64,000 nucleotides of DNA from assembly GCF_040703035.1 (NCBI RefSeq), contig NZ_CP159996.1, positions 530,001 to 594,000 on the forward strand. The letters run 5' to 3'. The position numbers were made by a program, and so were the translations under genes. Every line of letters begins with the position of its first letter. The first letter of the stretch is position 1. Below are positions 24,597-32,656 of the stretch, piece after piece. The DNA is from Terribacillus aidingensis. Its GTDB lineage: Bacteria; Bacillota; Bacilli; Bacillales; Amphibacillaceae. Below the pieces are notes generated by a model. That model was not told the DNA's origin and searched no databases. It saw only the letters and a program-made list of their open reading frames with translations.

Positions 24597-24641
24597 AACA
24601 AAAAAACTCCATTTTAAATAAAAATTGATTAAAATGGAGTT
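24597..24641 (-). terminator. Terminator of the MerR-type gene
   Basis: AACTCCATTTTAA / TTAAAATGGAGTT (24605-24617, 24629-24641), 13-base perfect stem. On the minus strand it is followed by a T-rich run (complement of 24597-24606). The stretch between this and the MerR stop at 24769 shows nothing else. Confidence 0.8.
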
Positions 24642-24768
24642 CATCTTTCCAACTAAGTAAGATACTCATTAATAGTTTAATCATTTTCTGCATGTATTGC
24701 TCCACAATCGCGCCCGATTGTTAAATATAATTGAATATTACAAAGGAATTTTTCAAGAAATTTTTATT

Positions 24769-25035
24769 TCATTCCTCATTATTAACCAACCAATCGCCAA
24801 TTTCTTTAATAGACAATCCAGATTTTTTAAAGTGATTATTTGTCTCAAGTATTTTAACTGAAGCTTCTCGAGGGTATCGTCGTGTTAAATTTTTTTCTTT
24901 TTGTTCAAATGGAATTAATCCTAACTCTGTGTAATGTTTTAAGGTGCTGTATCTTGAATCCGTAATTCGAGCTAGTTCTCCTATAGATATATAATTGGAT
25001 TGCAGAATATCATCTAATGACCGCTTTCTGGACAC
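24769..25035 (-). CDS. MerR-family DNA-binding protein (short form)
   Basis: An 88-residue protein, essentially only the winged HTH: YISIGELARITDSRYSTLKHYTELGLIP, then a second wing (NLTRRYPREA) and a short helix (GLSIKEIGDWL). There is no dimerisation or effector domain. The GTG start at 25035 has GGAGGGG five bases upstream. Divergent from, and abutting, a truncated DNA ligase gene. It could act as a small excisionase- or DNA-bending-like factor or be a stand-alone regulator. Targets unknown. Confidence 0.78.
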   Translation of the reverse strand: MSRKRSLDDILQSNYISIGELARITDSRYSTLKHYTELGLIPFEQKEKNLTRRYPREASVKILETNNHFKKSGLSIKEIGDWLVNNEE

Positions 25036-25117
25036 TATAACCCCTCCAAATCAACCCACAGACGCAATAATCGTAGTAATTGTGTGTGATATTTTGTCTG
25101 CCATAGCAAAAATCACT

Positions 25118-25459
25118 TTTTTTGATCACTTTGATGGGCAAGGTGAGGCGCTATATGAGCTCACTAAAACCCAATCATTAGAGGGAATTGTACTGAAGAA
25201 GGCTGATTCTTTCTATAAGCCAGGAACCAGGTCGCACAACTGGCTGAAAGTGATTAACTATCGATATGAGAATGTCTTTATTACGGGTATAAGGAAGAAT
25301 AAGTTTGGCTTTCTGTTATCATTCCAGGATGGATCTCCTGCAGGGATGTTGGAGTTTATGAGGCCTGATGATAAGGAGATGCTTTATGCTGAGTATCAGC
25401 AGCATGTATCCAAGGAAACAAAAGACTTTATATATATGAATCCTGGACTTCAGGAATAG
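25118..25459 (+). pseudogene. C-terminal fragment of an ATP-dependent DNA ligase
   Basis: In frame from about 25118: FFDHFDGQGEALY, then nucleotidyltransferase motif IV (LEGIVLKK), motif V area (HNWLKV) and the start of the OB-fold (YENVFITGIRKNKFGF). The adenylation Lys (KxDG motif I) and all of motifs I-III are missing; sequence before 25118 is unrelated. So this is the last ~114 codons of a LigD/LigB-type ligase without the active-site Lys. A short match to it opens this window at 1-53. Confidence 0.8.
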
Positions 25460-25535
25460 TTAAGTATCGGAACCTAACTAGCAAAGGGTATTTAAGAATA
25501 CCTTCCTTTTATAAAAAAAATTATACCGCTCACAC

Positions 25536-25563
25536 TTGACACATCGATAATTCTCGATATAAT
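25536..25563 (+). promoter_or_regulatory. Promoter and operator of the ArsR-type gene (leaderless start)
   Basis: TTGACA (25536-25541), 16-base spacer, TATAAT (25558-25563). The imperfect palindrome ATCGATAATTCTCGATAT fills 25543-25560 between the boxes. Transcription should start at about 25570-25571, which is the ATG itself. A nearly identical operator lies before the MFS gene at 25973-25992. Confidence 0.8.
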
Positions 25564-25570
25564 GATTTGT

Positions 25571-25870
25571 ATGAAACAAGTTGATATTTTTAAAGCGTTA
25601 TCTAATGAAGCAAGGCTGCAAATTTTAGAATGGCTTAAGGAACCAGATCTCCATTTCACTCCCCACGAAGGGATTGATATGAACAAAACCGGGGTATGCG
25701 TTAGTCAAATTACAGAAAAATTGGAAATGACGCAATCGACGGCATCTCATTATCTCTCGATGCTCTTACAGGTTGGACTTATAAAGGCTGACCGTATAGG
25801 TAAGTATACTTATTACAAAAGAAATGAAGATGCCATCAATGGGATCGCCGAGTTCTTGAAGCAAAGATAA
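25571..25870 (+). CDS. ArsR/SmtB-family repressor
   Basis: A 99-residue winged-helix protein: FKALSNEARLQILEWL, recognition helix MTQSTASHYLSMLLQVGLI and wing RIGKYTYYKR. It has the extended loop HFTPHEGIDMNKTGVCVSQI; no clear metal-site CVC of ArsR/CadC is present, so the inducer may be organic. The ATG at 25571 coincides with the expected transcription start, so the mRNA is probably leaderless. The upstream ATG at 25562 lies in the -10 box. It probably represses itself and the MFS exporter that follows. Confidence 0.88.
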   Translation: MKQVDIFKALSNEARLQILEWLKEPDLHFTPHEGIDMNKTGVCVSQITEKLEMTQSTASHYLSMLLQVGLIKADRIGKYTYYKRNEDAINGIAEFLKQR

Positions 25871-25876
25871 CTGAGT

Positions 25877-25923
25877 GAAACTGAATTCCTTACGAATTCT
25901 TAGGGAGGATTCAGTTTCATTTC
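25877..25923 (+). terminator. Terminator of the ArsR-type gene
   Basis: GAAACTGAAT / ATTCAGTTTC outer stem around GAATTC-containing loop, followed by ATTTCC; the T-tract is poor. Confidence 0.5.
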
Positions 25924-25972
25924 CGCTAGAATACATAGCTAGTATTCATGCTATATATTTTTTTGAATAATC

Positions 25973-25992
25973 ATATCGACAATTAACGATAT
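25973..25992. promoter_or_regulatory. ArsR-type operator before the MFS gene
   Basis: ATATCGACAATTAACGATAT. The last 18 bases, ATCGACAATTAACGATAT, match the operator at 25543-25560 at 15 of 18 positions. It lies 38 bases before the MFS start, so both promoters should be under the same repressor. Confidence 0.68.
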
Positions 25993-26029
25993 ATCGATGT
26001 GAAAATAAAATTATAAGGAGTGACATCAA

Positions 26030-27193
26030 TTGTCTAATACTTTGAAGATTTATATCTTGGCAATCGTTAGCTTTTTAGTGGGAACTTCCGAATATATTAT
26101 TTCGGGAATTTTAGATACGATTGCAGATTCACTTGAAATAACTTTGGCTGCAGCAGGTCAATTAATTACAATATTCTCACTTGTATATGCAATATTTACA
26201 CCTATTCTTATGGGAATAACATCTAGTATTGACAGACGTAAATTAATGATTTTTTCATTAGGTTTGTTCGTAATAGGTAATATCTTGGCATTCATCCTAC
26301 CAGGTTACGGATTATTTGTAGTAGCTCGAGTAGTTATGGCACTCGGGGCAGGGATGGTCGTTGTTACAGCATTAACTATCGCTGCAAAGATAGCACCAGA
26401 AGGTAAACAAGGTAGCGCTATTGCTACAGTGGTTATGGGGTTTACGGCTTCATTAATCATAGGAGTACCTCTTGGAAGAATTATTTCTAGTTTATTAGGT
26501 TGGAAAGTTATTTTTGGTGGAATAGCACTGCTGGGAATTCTTGCAATGATAATAATTAGAGCATCTATTCCACTTATTAAGGGTGATAAGCATGTACCAC
26601 TAGTTAAACAGTTGGCTCTTCTTAAGAAAGGTAGGGTTACAATTGGATTAGCAATTACTTTTTTCTGGCTTGGAGGGTATTCAATTGCTTACACTTACCT
26701 TTCACCTTACTTGTTAAATGTATCAGGAATAGAGGAAAAACTCTTAAGTGGTGCATTGCTGATTTTTGGTATCGCAAGTTTATTCGGTTCTCGATTTGGT
26801 GGATTTAGTACGGATCGTTGGGGAGTTCAAAAAACACTGTTAGGTGGAATGTCGTTACACATCATTATGCTAATATTATTATCTCTGTTAACAAATTCTT
26901 ATATTAGTGTTTTAATAATATTAATACTATGGTCATTTTCTGCATGGTCATCGGGACCAACACAACAATATAACTTGGCTACAATCGAGCCAGAGTCATC
27001 AGGTATATTATTAGGCTTAAATCAGTCAGTAATGCAATTGGCAATGGCGGCTGGTGCAGGAATTGGAGGTATTTTTGTTGAGAAAGTATCACTATCTTCA
27101 GTTACCTGGATAGGCGCATTAGGAGTTACAATATCTATTGTATTAACTTTGGCACTTTCCCGAGCACAGTTAAGCAAGATGCCAGAAGAGTAA
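26030..27193 (+). CDS. MFS exporter, DHA1 drug:H+ antiporter type
   Basis: 387 residues, twelve predicted helices. The family-typical N-terminus FLVGTSEYIISGIL, the loop SIDRRKLMIFSLG (motif A area) and VVARVVMALGAGM (motif C-like) place it with AraJ/YbcL-type drug or sugar efflux carriers. TTG start at 26030 with AAGGAG nine bases upstream. The codon usage is more AT-rich than in the arabinose locus. The shared operator makes it the likely target of the ArsR-type repressor, hence a substrate-induced exporter. Confidence 0.88.
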   Translation: MSNTLKIYILAIVSFLVGTSEYIISGILDTIADSLEITLAAAGQLITIFSLVYAIFTPILMGITSSIDRRKLMIFSLGLFVIGNILAFILPGYGLFVVARVVMALGAGMVVVTALTIAAKIAPEGKQGSAIATVVMGFTASLIIGVPLGRIISSLLGWKVIFGGIALLGILAMIIIRASIPLIKGDKHVPLVKQLALLKKGRVTIGLAITFFWLGGYSIAYTYLSPYLLNVSGIEEKLLSGALLIFGIASLFGSRFGGFSTDRWGVQKTLLGGMSLHIIMLILLSLLTNSYISVLIILILWSFSAWSSGPTQQYNLATIEPESSGILLGLNQSVMQLAMAAGAGIGGIFVEKVSLSSVTWIGALGVTISIVLTLALSRAQLSKMPEE

Positions 27194-27261
27194 AAAAAAT
27201 CATAACCCCTTAGTTATTAGGAAAGCAGGTTTTTGATCAATCCATGGGTATGAAGGGGCCA

Positions 27262-27302
27262 AAAAAGGACTAATCTCTGACTCAGCGATTAGTCCTTTTT
27301 AT
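27262..27302 (+). terminator. Terminator of the MFS exporter gene
   Basis: AAAAAGGACTAATC / GATTAGTCCTTTTT, 14-base perfect stem with loop TCTGACTCAGC; symmetrical, so possibly bidirectional. Confidence 0.9.
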
Positions 27303-27336
27303 ATCTTTTCAGCCCACATTTTACGGAGGAGAACAG

Positions 27337-27456
27337 TTGGTTAGTGCGAGTTCCGTACCTGCATTACGCGATGATGCGCGCGCAAATGAATATAAAGCAT
27401 TTGTTTTGCTGAGTCATATTTTTCCGCTTTTTGTAATGGATTACATAGTAAACTAA
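27337..27456 (+). CDS. Possible 39-residue ORF
   Basis: GGAGGAG at 27325-27331, five bases before a TTG, opens 39 codons with a hydrophobic end (FVLLSHIFPLFVMDYIVN). The ribosome site is excellent but nothing else supports it; no family recognised. Could be a small membrane peptide or a relic. Confidence 0.28.
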   Translation: MVSASSVPALRDDARANEYKAFVLLSHIFPLFVMDYIVN

Positions 27457-27515
27457 ATATTATGAATTAACAATATTCTTGTAAAAATTATACAATAATT
27501 GGAGGTTTTTGGAAA

Positions 27516-27887
27516 ATTAGAAGGGTACTGGTTGTTATCTTAATATGCTGCTTTGCTGTTTCCGGGTGTGCTAACGCTCAGCCTTTCAAGGGTGCAAGTG
27601 ATCACTGGGATGCTACAGTTCTGCTTTCTAAAGAAGGAGATAAGATATCCGCTGAGGCAAAGCTAACTCCGAAAGGAAAAAATGAAAGTGTACAGGAGAA
27701 TGAGAAATATATAATAAGTATATATCCAACATCTGAAGATGAGTTACCGGTGACTGAAGAAGATAAAAAGAACAATGAGATTGTTTATAAAAGTGGGACT
27801 AGATATGAAGAAATCCCATCTAATAAGATTAGTGTTACGTTAAAAATTGGTGAAGATGTTGAAACCATTCAGTTAAATAAAGAATAA
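27516..27887 (+). CDS. Small lipoprotein without a standard start codon
   Basis: An open frame gives a model lipoprotein: basic start, VLVVILICCFAVSGCANA (lipobox VSGC, Cys about residue 17), then ~106 hydrophilic residues (SDHWDATVLLSKEGDKIS...). GGAGG stands at 27501-27505. No ATG, GTG or TTG lies in frame at a suitable distance. An in-frame ATT at 27516, ten bases after the site, would give MRRVLVV.... Alternatively a TTG at 27510 with one extra G after it has shifted the frame (TTG-G-AAA-ATT). So the gene uses a rare ATT start or is broken by a one-base insertion. Function unknown; probably a cell-envelope protein. Confidence 0.6.
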   Translation: MRRVLVVILICCFAVSGCANAQPFKGASDHWDATVLLSKEGDKISAEAKLTPKGKNESVQENEKYIISIYPTSEDELPVTEEDKKNNEIVYKSGTRYEEIPSNKISVTLKIGEDVETIQLNKE

Positions 27888-27980
27888 TCCAATGCATCTC
27901 GAACTTTAATCTAGTAAATTAAAGACGACCTATTATGATATATTGAATTAGAATCGCAAACCTAAATAAATGGTGTAAAC

Positions 27981-28032
27981 TATAAAACAAAAAGGAATCC
28001 CGAATTACTATTCCGGGATTTTTTGTTTTATA
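27981..28032. terminator. Long bidirectional terminator
   Basis: TATAAAACAAAAA and TTTTTTGTTTTATA flank the AATCCCG / CGGGATT core, giving a nearly symmetrical 50-base hairpin that can end transcription in both directions. From 28033 to 28239 I see a partly palindromic TTACGTAAACGT (28082-28095) and no gene. Confidence 0.85.
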
Positions 28033-28239
28033 GACCTTTCTCTCTCATATATAACTACAAATTCATTCTAAACACAAACATTTACGTAAACGTTTATGTT
28101 TATAGAGAACAGTTATCTTCTAAGGTAAAGAAGCTGATAAGGCAATCAGAGGGCTGTTCAATGAGCAGTTCGCGTGCTTCCTAACGCATAGTTATTTTCC
28201 CTAATATAAAAGCATTCACTAAAGTAAAGGAGGAAAGAC

Positions 28240-28953
28240 ATGTTTTTAAAAAGAGTAAAGCTGCTGCGCGATGGCAGATTTGATGCTGGTACCTACCCAT
28301 TCTCCATACCGGCCATCAGACAACTGGATGAGTTTAATTTCACAAAAGCCGTTACCTTCTTTGTCGGGGAGAACGGCAGCGGCAAATCTACATTGATGGA
28401 AGCAATCGCAGATATATGCGGATTCAACACAGCGGGTGGAGGACGTAATAATACATATGATTTGGAAGCAGCCGAAGCAGCACTTGCCGATCACATCCGG
28501 CTATCCTGGCTGCCGAAGGTGACGAATGGCTTCTTCCTCCGGGCAGAATCCTTCTATCATTTTGCTTCGCATATTGATGATATAGGATCTATCCATGCCT
28601 ACGGAGGAAAATCACTGCATCATCAATCCCATGGAGAAGCCTTTCTTTCCTTGTTTGAAAATCGTTTCGGCGGTCGGGCAATTTATCTGCTGGATGAGCC
28701 GGAGGCAGCACTATCGCCGCAGCGTCAGCTTACCTTTCTCCGTATCATCCATGATTTAGAGAAAACTGGAGAAGTGCAATTTATCATTGCTACCCATTCA
28801 CCGATCTTGCTTGGTTATCCGGGAGCCGAGATTCTGCATTTCAGTGAGGATGGAATTCGGTCTGTGGATTATGAAGAAACAGAGCATTATCAGATTACGA
28901 GAGGTTTTTTGGAGAATAGGGAAGGGTATTTGAAGCATTTGTTACAAGATTGA
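28240..28953 (+). CDS. ABC-type AAA ATPase (SMC/Rad50-like, soluble)
   Basis: A 237-residue cytosolic ATPase: Walker A FVGENGSGKST (~residues 43-53), Walker B IYLLDEPEAALSPQ and the switch His in IIATHSPILL. A degenerate signature (HQSHGEAFLSLFENRF, where LSGGQ would be) replaces the transporter-type motif; this is the 'AAA_21/YbbL-like' branch rather than a transporter subunit. AAGGAGG lies before the ATG. Stands alone between terminators with no permease. Function unknown; DNA- or RNA-linked roles are known for relatives. Confidence 0.85.
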   Translation: MFLKRVKLLRDGRFDAGTYPFSIPAIRQLDEFNFTKAVTFFVGENGSGKSTLMEAIADICGFNTAGGGRNNTYDLEAAEAALADHIRLSWLPKVTNGFFLRAESFYHFASHIDDIGSIHAYGGKSLHHQSHGEAFLSLFENRFGGRAIYLLDEPEAALSPQRQLTFLRIIHDLEKTGEVQFIIATHSPILLGYPGAEILHFSEDGIRSVDYEETEHYQITRGFLENREGYLKHLLQD

Positions 28954-28965
28954 TAAAGAATACGT

Positions 28966-28997
28966 AAGCCTGCCTAATTTTAGGTGGGCTTTTTTTC
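28966..28997 (+). terminator. Terminator of the ABC-type ATPase gene
   Basis: GCCTGCCTA / TAGGTGGGC stem (one G-U), ATTT loop, T7 tract. Confidence 0.88.
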
Positions 28998-29053
28998 TAT
29001 ATGTTGTTCCTGTACAATAAAATGAAAAATATGGAATTTAGGAGGCCCGCTTT

Positions 29054-29521
29054 ATGCCAGTCACTTTCAAAGAAATGAATACAGAAGAAGTACAGCGTTA
29101 TATTGAATTTGAAATTCCCAACTATGCGAAGAGTGTATCTGCTAATCTCGGAATTCCAAAAGAAGCAGCTCTCAAGGATGCAGACACACAGCTGCATAAT
29201 TTATTAACAGAAGAAAGCAGAAAGAAAGATCATTATATTGGTAACGTATTTTGTGAAGAGCAGAAAGAGAATGTCGGTATCATTTGGTACAACATTCAGC
29301 GAGAAAGAGACAGGATATTTATTTTTCATATCTACGTAGATGAAGCATTCCGGAAGATGGGCTACGCCAGTGCAGCGTTGACGCTATTAGAAGAGGTTGC
29401 GAGGCGAGAAGGGATTGGCGCAATAGCACTTAATGTATTTGCTAATAACGCGGGTGCGCAGCATTTATATAGTCGGCTAGGATACGAGACAGCATCAATG
29501 GTGAAGACGAAGAAACTTTGA
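29054..29521 (+). CDS. GNAT-family N-acetyltransferase
   Basis: 155 residues, one GNAT domain: FRKMGYASAAL (acetyl-CoA loop), ALNVFANNAGAQHLYSRLGY near the C-terminus. AGGAGG eight bases before the ATG. The N-terminal half (SVSANLGIPKEAALKDADTQ) is seen in a group of bacilli GNATs of unknown substrate. Followed after 12 bases by a second GNAT, probably co-transcribed. Confidence 0.88.
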   Translation: MPVTFKEMNTEEVQRYIEFEIPNYAKSVSANLGIPKEAALKDADTQLHNLLTEESRKKDHYIGNVFCEEQKENVGIIWYNIQRERDRIFIFHIYVDEAFRKMGYASAALTLLEEVARREGIGAIALNVFANNAGAQHLYSRLGYETASMVKTKKL

Positions 29522-29533
29522 GGTGAGAATGGT

Positions 29534-29962
29534 ATGGATATACGGTTATGTAAAGAGAATGATGTAAAAGCATGCGGTGATACCTATTCGAAAGTTTTCA
29601 ATGAAGCACCATGGAATGAAGCTTGGACTACAGAATCTGCATTTTCTTATTTGAATGATTTTTATCATACACCTGGTTTTGCGGGTCTTGTTGCGGTAGA
29701 GAACGAGGAAGTGATTGGATTTATCTTCGGTGTAAAAAGGAAATGGTGGTCTGGTGATGAATTCTTTATAAATGAGATGTGTGTACGAGCTAACCAGCAG
29801 AATAAAGGCGTCGGCAAAGCTCTTATGGATTACCTTATTAGAATGACAGATGCAGAGACGATCTCCTTGCTGACAGACCGTGGGTTACCAGCGGAAAACT
29901 TCTATAAAAGATCTGGATTCAAGGAAGTAGAGAGACTCATGTTCCTCAGCAGGGACGTATAA
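29534..29962 (+). CDS. GNAT-family N-acetyltransferase
   Basis: 142 residues. The domain carries MCVRANQQNKGVGKALMDYL (acetyl-CoA binding) and the C-terminal NFYKRSGF. GAGGTG stands before the ATG, starting within the previous stop. Not closely similar to the preceding GNAT, so not a tandem duplication. Second gene of a probable three-gene operon with the PfpI-like gene. Substrate unknown. Confidence 0.87.
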   Translation: MDIRLCKENDVKACGDTYSKVFNEAPWNEAWTTESAFSYLNDFYHTPGFAGLVAVENEEVIGFIFGVKRKWWSGDEFFINEMCVRANQQNKGVGKALMDYLIRMTDAETISLLTDRGLPAENFYKRSGFKEVERLMFLSRDV

Positions 29963-29987
29963 AACTAGTAGAAAAGAGGATGCATGA

Positions 29988-30575
29988 ATGAAAAAAACAG
30001 TCCTTATCTTTCTTATCGATCAATACGCAGATTGGGAAGCAAGCTATGTAGCGGCGGAACTGCAAGCACCGCATTCAGAGTATCACGTAAAGACCGTCAC
30101 GCTGGATGGACAGCCAGTTTCATCTATCGGAGGATTCAGGGTTCTCCCAGATTATAGTTTGGCAGATGTAAAGACTGTCGACTTTCACATGCTTATCCTG
30201 CCTGGCGGAAACACATGGAGACAGCCCGAAACTGTCCCAGTAAAAGAGCTGGTTGCACTTTGTGTTAAAAACAGTATTCCTGTGGCAGCCATTTGTGATG
30301 CAACTGTTTTCCTTGGAAGATATGGTTTTTTGGATAGCAGGAAGCATACGAGTAACAGCCTGGAAAATCTGAAAGAAGGCGCTCCAAATTATAGTAATGA
30401 TAGCTATTATATTCATGCGCAATCAGTCCGAGACGAGAACCTGATTACTGCGAATGGGACTGCACCTTTGGAATTTGCGCAAGATATCTTAAAATTGCTG
30501 GCTGTTCGGGAAGACGAGAAGATTGATACGTGGTATAGGTTTTTTAAAGAAGGGTCTATTGCTTTTTCGAAGTAG
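29988..30575 (+). CDS. DJ-1/PfpI-family protein (type 1 amidotransferase-like)
   Basis: 195 residues. The nucleophile elbow Cys lies in VAAICDATVFLGRYGFLD and the upstream strand HMLILPGGNTW supplies the acid-side Gly-Gly. Members include YdeA-like proteins of Bacillus with suspected glyoxalase, deglycase or protease activity. Length is normal. GAGG lies upstream, 25 bases after the second GNAT; one transcript is likely, ended by the hairpin at 30601. Confidence 0.88.
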   Translation: MKKTVLIFLIDQYADWEASYVAAELQAPHSEYHVKTVTLDGQPVSSIGGFRVLPDYSLADVKTVDFHMLILPGGNTWRQPETVPVKELVALCVKNSIPVAAICDATVFLGRYGFLDSRKHTSNSLENLKEGAPNYSNDSYYIHAQSVRDENLITANGTAPLEFAQDILKLLAVREDEKIDTWYRFFKEGSIAFSK

Positions 30576-30600
30576 GGCGCTTTTTTGTGACATTAGGAGG

Positions 30601-30627
30601 AGGCATTTACTAAATATGCCTTTTTTC
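30601..30627 (+). terminator. Terminator of the GNAT-GNAT-PfpI operon
   Basis: AGGCATTTA / TAAATATGCC-type stem with a short loop, followed by T6. Confidence 0.75.
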
Positions 30628-30696
30628 TATGGTATATAAGTTTATATAGTCGGGATCGTTATGTATGAGCTGATTAATAGATAGGGGTGATAGAAT

Positions 30697-32568
30697 TTGC
30701 TGTCAAAAAGGCAGATTGAAATTCTTGAATTGATGGAACGCGGGGACGAGTATACTGGTGAACAGATTGCAGGTATGCTAGGCGTAACAGCGAGAACAGT
30801 AAGAGCTGATATGCGCGTATTGTCTAGTACGATATCCAATTTCGGAGCTGCCATCGATTCGAAAAGGGGGAAGGGTTATAGACTGACAGTGCATGATCTG
30901 GAAGCCTATAATCGCATGAAAATGGAGACGCAAGAGATGGAGGATCAAACCGACCGTATTGCAAAATTAGCTCTGCTGCTGTTGCAAAGGAAGACTTTCT
31001 TGAAAGTAGAGGAAGCAGCAGAAACACTGTATGTTAGTGAATCTACCGTTAAGAATGATCTGAGAGTGCTAAAAAAAGATTTGGAATCCAGAGGTCTGGG
31101 TGTTATCACAAAGCCGAGATATGGGATACGTGTCGTTGGATCAGAAAGACAGCTGAGAAATGCATATCGTTCATTTCTTGAATCAGACGCCATTTTGCCT
31201 GGGCTTAAGGATAAACGGTATCAAGAGCTTCGGGAGTTGGTAGTTTCAGTACTCAAGGAAGAAGATACATTAGTAACGGATATAGGTGTGGATAATCTAG
31301 TAATTCATATTTGGATTGCTAGTGAACGAATGGATGCAGGTTTAGTGGCAGATATATCCCAATCAGATAAGGAATCTATTACTCGATCGAAGGAATACCA
31401 AGTGGCAGAAAAGCTTGCTAAAAGTGTTGGGATTGTACTGGGAGTAGACCTGCCAAAAGATGAAATTGTATACATGACAATGCATTTACTAGGAGCCAAG
31501 TCGGTTTCTTATGAAGAAAAAGGAGTGGAAGATTTTACGAAGCTAGTGGATCCCCACGTCATGGAAATCTCGATAGAGCTGCTGCGTATCGTGGATGACC
31601 ATATGCAGCTTGCGCTTTCAAAGGATAACGAGCTGCTCTGTGGTATTGCTCTGCATCTTAAACCAGCATTGAACCGCTTCAAATACGGACTCACGATTCG
31701 GAATCCAATGCTTTCAGAGATCAAGCAAGCATATCCAGAAGCGTTTGATGCCAGCGTATTGATGGGGAAGAAATTGCAGGAACTGACAGATGTAGCGATT
31801 AATCAAGATGAACTAGGCTACTTAGCTTTGCATGTCGGAGCTGCAATGGAGCGACAAGAAAGTCAGCGTGTGAAGAAACGCGCTTTGGTCGTATGTGCAA
31901 CTGGGATAGCTAGTTCGCAGCTCCTGTACTATAAATTGCGAGCCCGATTTAGCGGAAGGATGGAAGTTGCTGGTACGTGCAGTGCTGCAGATTTACAAAG
32001 AAGGTCACTTGAAGATATTGATTTTATAATCAGCACTGTGCCGTTGCCGAGTACACTTTCTACACCAATTGTTAATGTTCATACGTTACTGCGGGAGTCT
32101 GATGCAGGTCAGATTGAACGTATTCTGACGGATAGAAAGCAAACCCTCTCAGCCTATATCCGGGCCGATCATATCTTTTTACAACAAACCTTTACCAAAC
32201 GGGATGATGTTTTGCAGTTTCTGGTTGCGGAAATGGAAAATCGCTTCGTGGTCCCATCTAATCTACTGGAACTTATAAAGGAAAGAGAAGAGATGGCTCC
32301 GACATTCCAGGAAAATCTCGTTGCAGTACCGCATCCTATTTATCCAGTCATGGATGAACCGGCGGTGCTCTGCTGTACGTTGCAGCAGCCAATTGATTGG
32401 GGCGGAAACGAAGTACAAGTCATATTCCTTTTCTGCATACCAAAACAATATAATGAGGGTTTGCAGCAGCTTTATGAAAGTATGGTCGTTTTCATTGAAG
32501 ATAGACAGAGAGTGAAACAGCTTATACAAGCACAGGATTTGGCAGCCTGTCTCCCCCTGTTAAGCTGA
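30697..32568 (+). CDS. PRD-containing PTS-controlled transcriptional activator (LicR/ManR type)
   Basis: A 623-residue regulator with the full domain series: HTH_11 (~1-60, GEQIAGMLGVTARTVRADM), second HTH (~95-130), PRD1 (~170-285; His in NLVIHIWI and YMTMHLLG), PRD2 (~290-395; His in GIALHLKP and LALHVGAA), EIIB-like (~400-490; phospho-Cys in LVVCATGIASSQLL) and EIIA-like (~495-620; His in VAVPHPIYP). EI/HPr and the cognate EIIB phosphorylate these to switch activity. TTG start has AGGGGTGA six bases upstream. It lies directly upstream of a cellobiose-type PTS and should activate it when substrate is present. Confidence 0.93.
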   Translation: MLSKRQIEILELMERGDEYTGEQIAGMLGVTARTVRADMRVLSSTISNFGAAIDSKRGKGYRLTVHDLEAYNRMKMETQEMEDQTDRIAKLALLLLQRKTFLKVEEAAETLYVSESTVKNDLRVLKKDLESRGLGVITKPRYGIRVVGSERQLRNAYRSFLESDAILPGLKDKRYQELRELVVSVLKEEDTLVTDIGVDNLVIHIWIASERMDAGLVADISQSDKESITRSKEYQVAEKLAKSVGIVLGVDLPKDEIVYMTMHLLGAKSVSYEEKGVEDFTKLVDPHVMEISIELLRIVDDHMQLALSKDNELLCGIALHLKPALNRFKYGLTIRNPMLSEIKQAYPEAFDASVLMGKKLQELTDVAINQDELGYLALHVGAAMERQESQRVKKRALVVCATGIASSQLLYYKLRARFSGRMEVAGTCSAADLQRRSLEDIDFIISTVPLPSTLSTPIVNVHTLLRESDAGQIERILTDRKQTLSAYIRADHIFLQQTFTKRDDVLQFLVAEMENRFVVPSNLLELIKEREEMAPTFQENLVAVPHPIYPVMDEPAVLCCTLQQPIDWGGNEVQVIFLFCIPKQYNEGLQQLYESMVVFIEDRQRVKQLIQAQDLAACLPLLS

Positions 32569-32606
32569 TAGTTTTCCTATGAATGAGGAAAAACAATGTA
32601 TGTAAA

Positions 32607-32624
32607 TGTAAGCGCTTTTATAAT
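32607..32624 (+). promoter_or_regulatory. cre-like site overlapping the PTS promoter -10 box
   Basis: TGTAAGCGCTTTTA (32607-32620) matches the CcpA consensus TGWAANCGNTNWCA except for one base near the end. TATAAT (32619-32624) overlaps its right end. No good -35 is found, as usual for an activator-dependent promoter. Confidence 0.65.
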
Positions 32625-32656
32625 AGACTCTGGTATAAGCGAAGGGGGAGAGTCAG

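Noticed and set aside
24995..25117. N-terminal part of the ORF that enters the ligase fragment
   Set aside because: It is antisense to the MerR start region and unrelated to ligases; only codons from about 25118 match.
28082..28095. TTACGTAAACGT as an AraR box before the ABC-type ATPase gene
   Set aside because: The spacing and flanks do not match the seven AraR boxes of the ara locus, and the gene has no link to arabinose.
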